Below, piece after piece: positions 5,788 through 9,901 of a stretch of DNA of 9,901 nt. The notes beneath the pieces are model-generated. The model was not told where the DNA came from and ran no database searches. It was given only the letters and a program-made list of their open reading frames with translations. Numbering within the stretch: position 1 is the first letter of the stretch; every line of letters starts with the position of its first letter. A program made the position numbers and the translations under genes. The DNA comes from an uncultured Actinomycetes bacterium (GTDB lineage Bacteria; Actinomycetota; Acidimicrobiia; Acidimicrobiales; RAAP-2), in assembly GCA_903893955.1 (NCBI GenBank), contig CAITOG010000117.1, forward strand, positions 1-9,901. The letters are read 5' to 3'.

Positions 5788-6651
5788 TCAGCTGGTGCCG
5801 AGGCCGAGCGCGGTGGCGATCTCCCTGGTGGCCGACGAGCGGTTCAGCGTGTAGAAGTGCAGGCCAGGGGCGCCCGAGGCCAAGAGCGCATCACACAGCT
5901 CGGTCGCCAGGGCGATCCCCTCGTGGCGCACCGCATCTGCGCCGCCGAGCTCGTCGGCAGCCTCCAGGCGAGCGATCGCCCAATCAGGAACCGGCGCCCC
6001 CATGGTGGCCATCCGGGGCACCGAAGACAGCGACGTGACGGGCATGATGCCGGGCAGCACCGGCTTGGTCGACCCTCGCTGGCTCAGGTCGTCGAGCAGG
6101 CCCTCGTACTGGTCGAAGGAGAAGAAGAACTGGGTGACCGCGAAGTCCGCTTGCTCGAGCTTTGCCGCCAACAGATCACGATCCTCCCTGAGCGAGGTCG
6201 ACCGTGGATGCCCTGCCGGATGGGCGGCGACGCCGATCGAGAATCCCCCGACCTCCCGGGCGAGCTCCACCAGCTCTGAGGCATAGAGCAGCTCGCCTGG
6301 CGCGGCATCAGGGTCCTCGGGAGGATCGCCGCCGAGCGCCATCAGGTTCTCGACGCCGACCGAGCGATACTGCTCGAGGATCTCGGTGAGCTCTGCCCTC
6401 GAGTGGGCCACGCAGATCAGGTGGGCCATCGGGTTGAGCTCCGTCGTCGCCTGCATCATCGAGACGAGGTCGAAGGTGCGCTGGCGTGATTCGGCGCCAC
6501 CTCGATAGGTCACCGAGACGAAGGACGGACGGAGGGGCTCGAGCTGGCGGAGGGTCGTCTCCAGAGTCTCCTGCTCGGTCGCCGACTTCGGCGGGAAGAA
6601 CTCGAAGGAGACGGTACGGCCAGCAGCCAGCAACGAAGCGATCTGTGCCAT
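5788..6651 (-). CDS. metF: 5,10-methylenetetrahydrofolate reductase
   Basis: This 287-residue flavoprotein reduces 5,10-methylene-tetrahydrofolate to 5-methyl-tetrahydrofolate, the methyl donor for methionine synthesis. Seen in barrel order: FEFFPPK at 16-22 with E17 (matching catalytic Glu28 of E. coli MetF), SVTYRGGA at 46-53, HLICVAHSRAEL at 77-88, NLMALGGDPP at 102-111 with D109 at the position of Asp120, GVAAHPAGHP at 140-149, QFFFSFDQY at 174-182 with Q174, GIMPVTS at 201-207, and a C-terminal GLHFYTLNRS. Length is close to the usual ~290-300. Two segments deviate from the common forms: TYRGGA for TYGAGGS-like, and HPAGHP for YPEGHP-like. They may alter flavin or NAD(P)H contacts. Start ATG 6651 has AGGAG (complement of 6661-6665) 9 bases upstream, in the 18-base gap after the cupin gene. 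It is co-transcribed with folD, which supplies its substrate. Confidence 0.93.
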   Translation of the reverse strand: MAQIASLLAAGRTVSFEFFPPKSATEQETLETTLRQLEPLRPSFVSVTYRGGAESRQRTFDLVSMMQATTELNPMAHLICVAHSRAELTEILEQYRSVGVENLMALGGDPPEDPDAAPGELLYASELVELAREVGGFSIGVAAHPAGHPRSTSLREDRDLLAAKLEQADFAVTQFFFSFDQYEGLLDDLSQRGSTKPVLPGIMPVTSLSSVPRMATMGAPVPDWAIARLEAADELGGADAVRHEGIALATELCDALLASGAPGLHFYTLNRSSATREIATALGLGTS

Positions 6652-6669
6652 TGCGGTTTGCTCCTGTGT

Positions 6670-7047
6670 TCAGTCGTCAGAGCGGCCGTAGTCGTCTTGG
6701 TAGCGGACGATGTCGTCCTCACCGAAGTACGTGCCGTACTGGACCTCGATGAAGACGAGCGGCTCGTGGCCGCGGTTCTCCACCCGGTGCTTGGTGCCGA
6801 GGGGGACGTCGATGGCGTGGCCTGGTGCGACCTCGACGATCTGGTCATCGAGCGTCACGTGGGCGATGCCGCTCACCACGAACCAGTGCTCTGCTCGCTT
6901 GGCGTGGCTCTGGTAGCTCAGCCGCCCGTGGGGTGCCACCGTGATGCGCTTGACCTTGTGGTCGACAGCGTCATCGTCGAGCACCAGGTACTCCCCCCAA
7001 GGACGAACGTCGTGCTCCCTGCCCTTGTCATCGGTGGTCGGGGTCAT
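6670..7047 (-). CDS. Stand-alone cupin, mannose-6-phosphate isomerase type II C-terminal domain
   Basis: This 125-residue single cupin matches the C-terminal isomerase domain of ManC/AlgA-type bifunctional enzymes: RPWGEY at 15-20, RITVAPHGRLSYQSHAKRAE at 34-53, VPLGTKHRVENRG at 81-93, FIEVQYGTYFGEDDIVR at 99-115 and a DDYGR end. The likely metal ligands Q46, H48, E53 and H87 are all present. The guanylyltransferase half of ManC is absent. The family interconverts mannose-6-phosphate and fructose-6-phosphate, but many free-standing members are uncharacterised, so the substrate here is inference. The ATG at 7047 overlaps the folD stop by 4 bases (ATGA), with GGAG (complement of 7056-7059) inside folD, which points to coupled translation. 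No mannose or capsule genes are in view; its place between folD and metF is unexpected. Confidence 0.85.
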   Translation of the reverse strand: MTPTTDDKGREHDVRPWGEYLVLDDDAVDHKVKRITVAPHGRLSYQSHAKRAEHWFVVSGIAHVTLDDQIVEVAPGHAIDVPLGTKHRVENRGHEPLVFIEVQYGTYFGEDDIVRYQDDYGRSDD

Positions 7048-7898
7048 GCGAGCCGCTCCGCTGCGATCACGGTGTTGCGCAGGAGCATCGCTCTGGTCAT
7101 CGGCCCGACGCCCCCGATCCGAGGCGAGAGCCAGCCCGCCACCTCTGCCACCTCGTCAGCAACATCGCTCATCAGCTTCTTCCCCTCCCAGCTGACACCA
7201 GCGGCGACCACCGCCGCACCAGGCTTGACCATGTCAGGCGTCACCAGTCCGGCGACGCCCGCGGCTGCGACCACCACATCACCCTGCCGGACCAGCGAGG
7301 CCATGTCATCGACCCCCGTGTGGACGACAGTAACCGCCGCGTTGCAACCAGGGCGCTTCATCGCCATCAGCAGCGCCAGCGGGCGGCCGATCGTCAGGCC
7401 TCGACCGATGATCACCACGTGCTTGCCCTCGACCGGCACGCTGTGCGCCGCAAGCAGCTCGACGATGCCAGCCGGCGTGCACGGCAGCGGGCCCGGGGCA
7501 CCCATGACCAGCTTGCCGAGGTTGACAGGGTGCAGGCCGTCGACGTCCTTGGCCGGATCGACAGCGAGCAGCACCTGCTCCTCGTCCATCCCCGCTGGCA
7601 GCGGGAGCTGCACGAGGATCGATGCCACCTCGGGATCCCCGTTCATGGCTGCCACCGCTTCGAGCACCTGTGCCTGCGTGGCGTCGGTCCCGAGCTCGAC
7701 GTGGCGTGACTCGATGCCGACCTCGGCGCAGTCGGCATGCTTCATGGCCACGTACCGAGAGCTCGGTCCATCATCACCGACCAAGATGGTCCCGAGCGCA
7801 ACGGTCTGACCCATCGCCTTGAGCCGCGCGACGCGATCGCCGACCTCCATCTTGAAGCGACCGGCCACCTTCTCGCCGTCGAGGATCTCTGCTGTCAT
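7044..7898 (-). CDS. folD: Bifunctional methylenetetrahydrofolate dehydrogenase / methenyltetrahydrofolate cyclohydrolase
   Basis: This 284-residue enzyme oxidises 5,10-methylene-tetrahydrofolate with NADP and hydrolyses the product to 10-formyl-tetrahydrofolate. That is the formyl donor for PurN and PurH, encoded just upstream. Seen: SSRYVAMK at 46-53 with Y49 and the catalytic K53; ILVQLPLP at 94-101 with Q97; DPAKDVDGLHPVNLG at 114-128 with D120; PCTPAGI at 139-145; the nucleotide-binding segment IIGRGLTIGRPLALL at 163-177; and GGVGPMTRAMLLRNT at 262-276. All catalytic residues are present and the length is typical. GRGLTIGRP replaces the more common GRSxIVGxP, as I recall for many actinobacterial FolDs. 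Start ATG 7898 has GGGAG 6 bases upstream, in the 18-base gap after purH. The stop overlaps the cupin start. Confidence 0.95.
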   Translation of the reverse strand: MTAEILDGEKVAGRFKMEVGDRVARLKAMGQTVALGTILVGDDGPSSRYVAMKHADCAEVGIESRHVELGTDATQAQVLEAVAAMNGDPEVASILVQLPLPAGMDEEQVLLAVDPAKDVDGLHPVNLGKLVMGAPGPLPCTPAGIVELLAAHSVPVEGKHVVIIGRGLTIGRPLALLMAMKRPGCNAAVTVVHTGVDDMASLVRQGDVVVAAAGVAGLVTPDMVKPGAAVVAAGVSWEGKKLMSDVADEVAEVAGWLSPRIGGVGPMTRAMLLRNTVIAAERLA

Positions 7899-7916
7899 CG
7901 GTTGCTCCCTCGTCGC

Positions 7917-9455
7917 CTAGTGCCGGAAGTGGCGCTCGCCGGTGTGGACCATGGTGATCCCCGCCTCGTCAGCCACCTTGGTGACCTCATCGTCTCTGAC
8001 CGATCCTCCCGGCTGGACCACTGCGGTCACGCCCGCTTTGATCAGGACCTCCATGCCGTCGGGGAACGGGAAGAATGCGTCGGAGGCACCGGCGGAGCCA
8101 GCAGCCTCCTCCCCCGCCTTGGTCACTGCCAGCTCCGCAGCGACCACCCTCGACTGCTGGCCAGCGCCGATGCCCACAGCCTTGCCACCTCTGGCCAGCG
8201 CGATGGCGTTCGAGGTGGTCCTCGCGCAGACTCGCCACGCGATGGTCATGTCCTCCCACTCCTGGGTGGTGGGCTGCCGGCTCGTCACCACCGTCCAGCT
8301 CGATGGCAGGTTCTCGATCTGGTCAGCGCCCTGGACGAGGACGCTGGTGCCGATGGTGCGCAGCTGGCGCCGAGGGGTCTCTGGCAGGGGCGCGGCCAAG
8401 AGGCGAGTGGCCTTCCGTCGTGCCTTCAAGATCTCGACCGCAGTGTCGTCGATGCCTGGGGCGATGATCACATCGGCCTGGGGACCCTCCGCGATCAGGC
8501 TGGCCAAGGCAGCGTCGATCGGCGATGACACCGCCACGATGCCGCCGAAGGCGCTCAACGGATCGGCCTCGAGGGCAGAGGAGAACGCTCGCTCCATGCT
8601 CTCTGCCACCGCTGCGCCGCAGGCGTTGGCGTGCTTGATGATGGCCGCTGCCGGGAGGCCGCCGCCGTCTGAGGACAACTCGTGGACCAGTCGCCAGGCA
8701 GCATCAGCGTCGAACAGGTTGAGGTAGCTGAGCGCCGTGCCCGAGAGCTGTTCGACGTCGTCCCACCACGTCCGCTCCCCCACGATGCGGTAGCGGGCGC
8801 CGCGCTGGTGCGGGTTCTCGCCGTACTTGACGTCCTGGGCTCGCTCGAGCACGAGTGGCAGCGTCGGGGGCAGGAGCGTGTCGGCGACCTCGGTCGAACC
8901 GTCAGGGCCACCGTCCTGGAGCCACGCCACGATCGCAGCGTCGTAGGCGGCGGTGTGGGCGAAGGCCTTGGTGGCAAGCTGGCCGCGGGTGGCCGACGAG
9001 AGGGCACCTGCCTCCTTGAGCTCTTGGAGCACCGGGTCGTAGTCGTCGGGACTCACCACGATGCCCACGTGGGCGAAGTTCTTCGCGGCTGCTCTGACCA
9101 TGGTTGGCCCGCCGACATCGATGAGCTCGATCGATGGGTCTGAGGAGAAGGGATAGAGGTTGCAGACCACGAGATCGATCGGCTCGATGTCGTTGGCTGT
9201 CAGGTCAGCGAGGTGCTCGGGCTTGGAGCGGTCGGCCAGGATGCCGCCGTGGATCTTCGGATGCAAGGTCTTGACCCGTCCGCCGAGCATCTCAGGGCTC
9301 GAGGTGATGGACGCCACGTCGACGTGGGCGATGCTCGCCTCGACGAGCGCTGCCGACGTCTGTCCGCTGGCGATGAGCTCGACACCGAGCTCCTCGAGGC
9401 CCCGAGCGAAGGGAATGAGACCTGTCTTGTCGTACACGCTGAGCAGTGCCCTCAC
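7917..9455 (-). CDS. purH: Bifunctional AICAR formyltransferase / IMP cyclohydrolase
   Basis: This 512-residue enzyme catalyses the last two steps of de novo IMP synthesis. The N-terminal cyclohydrolase domain shows LLSVYDKTG at 4-12, GGRVKTLHPKIHGGILADR at 58-76, DLVVCNLYPF at 94-103 and IDVGGPTMVRAAAKNF at 112-127. The formyltransferase domain shows DVKYGENPHQRGARYR at 208-223, LSYLNLFDADAAWRL at 242-256, KHANACG at 274-280 with the catalytic Lys-His pair, DPLSAFGGIVA at 298-308, then GGKAVGIGAGQQSRV, SDAFFPFPDG, VVQPGGSVRD and a terminal HTGERHFRH. KHANACG has Ala where Pro is usual. Length fits the family. The GTG start at 9455 overlaps the purN TGA by 4 bases. AAGGAG (complement of 9464-9469) lies 8 bases upstream inside purN and decides for this start. 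Confidence 0.97.
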   Translation of the reverse strand: MRALLSVYDKTGLIPFARGLEELGVELIASGQTSAALVEASIAHVDVASITSSPEMLGGRVKTLHPKIHGGILADRSKPEHLADLTANDIEPIDLVVCNLYPFSSDPSIELIDVGGPTMVRAAAKNFAHVGIVVSPDDYDPVLQELKEAGALSSATRGQLATKAFAHTAAYDAAIVAWLQDGGPDGSTEVADTLLPPTLPLVLERAQDVKYGENPHQRGARYRIVGERTWWDDVEQLSGTALSYLNLFDADAAWRLVHELSSDGGGLPAAAIIKHANACGAAVAESMERAFSSALEADPLSAFGGIVAVSSPIDAALASLIAEGPQADVIIAPGIDDTAVEILKARRKATRLLAAPLPETPRRQLRTIGTSVLVQGADQIENLPSSWTVVTSRQPTTQEWEDMTIAWRVCARTTSNAIALARGGKAVGIGAGQQSRVVAAELAVTKAGEEAAGSAGASDAFFPFPDGMEVLIKAGVTAVVQPGGSVRDDEVTKVADEAGITMVHTGERHFRH

Positions 9456-9901
9456 GGGGTCGTCTCCTTGGTTGTGGTTGCCATGTCGTCGAGTGTGCGC
9501 CCGTGGTCGAGCGCGTCGAGCGCCGCCTTGATGGTTGCGGGATAGAGGACCCGCTCGACCGCCTTGATGCGCTCGTGAAGCGAGTCGACCGTGTCGTCTG
9601 CCATCACCGGCACCTCACCCTGGGCCAGGATCGGCCCGGCGTCCATCTCAAGCGTGGCCAGGTGGACGGTGCAGCCGGTCACCTCCGCGCCAGCATTGAG
9701 CGCGTCAGCGACCCCGTGCCACCCGGGGAAGTTGGGCAGCAAGGCCGGGTGCGTATTGAGGATCCGTCCGGCGAAGGCGTCGTGGATAGGAGCCTCGAGG
9801 ACGGTACCGAAGCCCGCCATTGCCACCAGGCCGATCTCGTGCTCCAGCAGCACCTCGGTAACAGCCCTGGTGTAGCCGTCACGATCGAAGTTCGGAGAGA
9901 A
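9452..9901 (-). CDS. purN: Phosphoribosylglycinamide formyltransferase, C-terminal part
   Basis: The frame is open to the right edge, giving 149 codons plus stop; the N-terminus is outside the window. The enzyme formylates GAR with 10-formyl-tetrahydrofolate, the third step of purine synthesis. The visible part starts with FSPNFDRDGYTRAV and has LVAMAGFGTVL, then ILNTHPALLPNFPGWHG with the catalytic Asn and His (NTH, as NxH in the E. coli enzyme), a TGCTVHLATLEMDAGPILAQ segment whose Asp completes the catalytic triad, and an ERIKAVERVLYP helix near the end. AGFGTVL replaces the common AGFMRIL. An internal GTG at 9853 is not the true start, because conserved sequence continues upstream to the edge. 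Its TGA overlaps the purH GTG, so it heads the purN-purH-folD-cupin-metF run seen here. Confidence 0.95.
   Translation of the reverse strand, partial: FSPNFDRDGYTRAVTEVLLEHEIGLVAMAGFGTVLEAPIHDAFAGRILNTHPALLPNFPGWHGVADALNAGAEVTGCTVHLATLEMDAGPILAQGEVPVMADDTVDSLHERIKAVERVLYPATIKAALDALDHGRTLDDMATTTKETTP

Noticed and set aside
6658..7809. A 383-codon open frame on the plus strand across the cupin and folD genes
   Set aside because: It is the complement of two well-supported genes and is made of Ser/Ala/Pro/Thr-rich sequence with no domain; a shadow frame.
7737..8727. Two open frames of over 260 codons on the plus strand opposite purH
   Set aside because: purH is complete with every family motif; these frames are shadows without domains.
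9452..9853. purN as a complete 133-codon gene starting at GTG 9853
   Set aside because: Conserved sequence continues in frame upstream of this GTG to the window edge, and the formyltransferase needs its N-terminal nucleotide-binding part, so the gene is simply cut by the edge.
1..9901. CRISPR arrays, insertion sequences, tRNA or rRNA genes, defence or phage systems
   Set aside because: No direct repeat array, transposase, integrase, RNA cloverleaf or base-composition break was visible; nearly all sequence is accounted for by housekeeping genes.

Overview
The window is GC-rich, densely packed bacterial chromosome carrying central metabolism. It most likely comes from the Actinomycetota, possibly an Acidimicrobiia-like lineage. 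The reasons are a succinate dehydrogenase of the mycobacterial Sdh1 type in the order anchor-flavoprotein-iron/sulfur, the purN-purH gene order, a magnesium-chelatase-like ATPase of the kind found beside purH in actinobacteria, frequent GTG starts, and a strong G/C bias in third codon positions. The placement rests on remembered family features, not on a search.

Layout from left to right. (1) Positions 1-803, minus strand: the N-terminal 267 codons of an AAA+ magnesium-chelatase-like ATPase, cut by the window edge. (2) Positions 804-959: a divergent intergenic region with the sdh leader. It holds a 7-bp hairpin that runs into a strong Shine-Dalgarno. (3) Positions 960-4424, plus strand: sdhC-sdhA-sdhB, ended by an 8-bp hairpin directly after the sdhB stop. 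(4) Positions 4515-4736, plus strand: an unrecognised acidic 73-residue protein. (5) Positions 4729-4753: a hairpin that contains the stop codons of both converging transcription units. (6) Positions 4746-9901, minus strand, transcribed right to left: purN (partial), purH, folD, a stand-alone cupin, metF and mdh. The purN/purH and folD/cupin junctions overlap by 4 bases, the purH/folD and cupin/metF gaps are 18 bases, and the metF/mdh gap is 46 bases.

The minus-strand genes form a folate one-carbon and purine operon. FolD interconverts 5,10-methylene- and 10-formyl-tetrahydrofolate. PurN and PurH use 10-formyl-tetrahydrofolate in de novo purine synthesis, and MetF diverts methylene-tetrahydrofolate to methyl-tetrahydrofolate for methionine. 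The cupin (mannose-6-phosphate isomerase type) is the outsider. Mdh and the Sdh complex supply two non-consecutive TCA-cycle steps from converging transcription units.

I see no mobile element, CRISPR array, tRNA, rRNA or defence system. No clearly new multi-gene system is visible. The points most worth checking are the Cys/His motif in the Sdh membrane anchor (a possible membrane-embedded Fe-S site), the unknown 73-residue protein between two hairpins with the same core, and the cupin inserted in the one-carbon operon.
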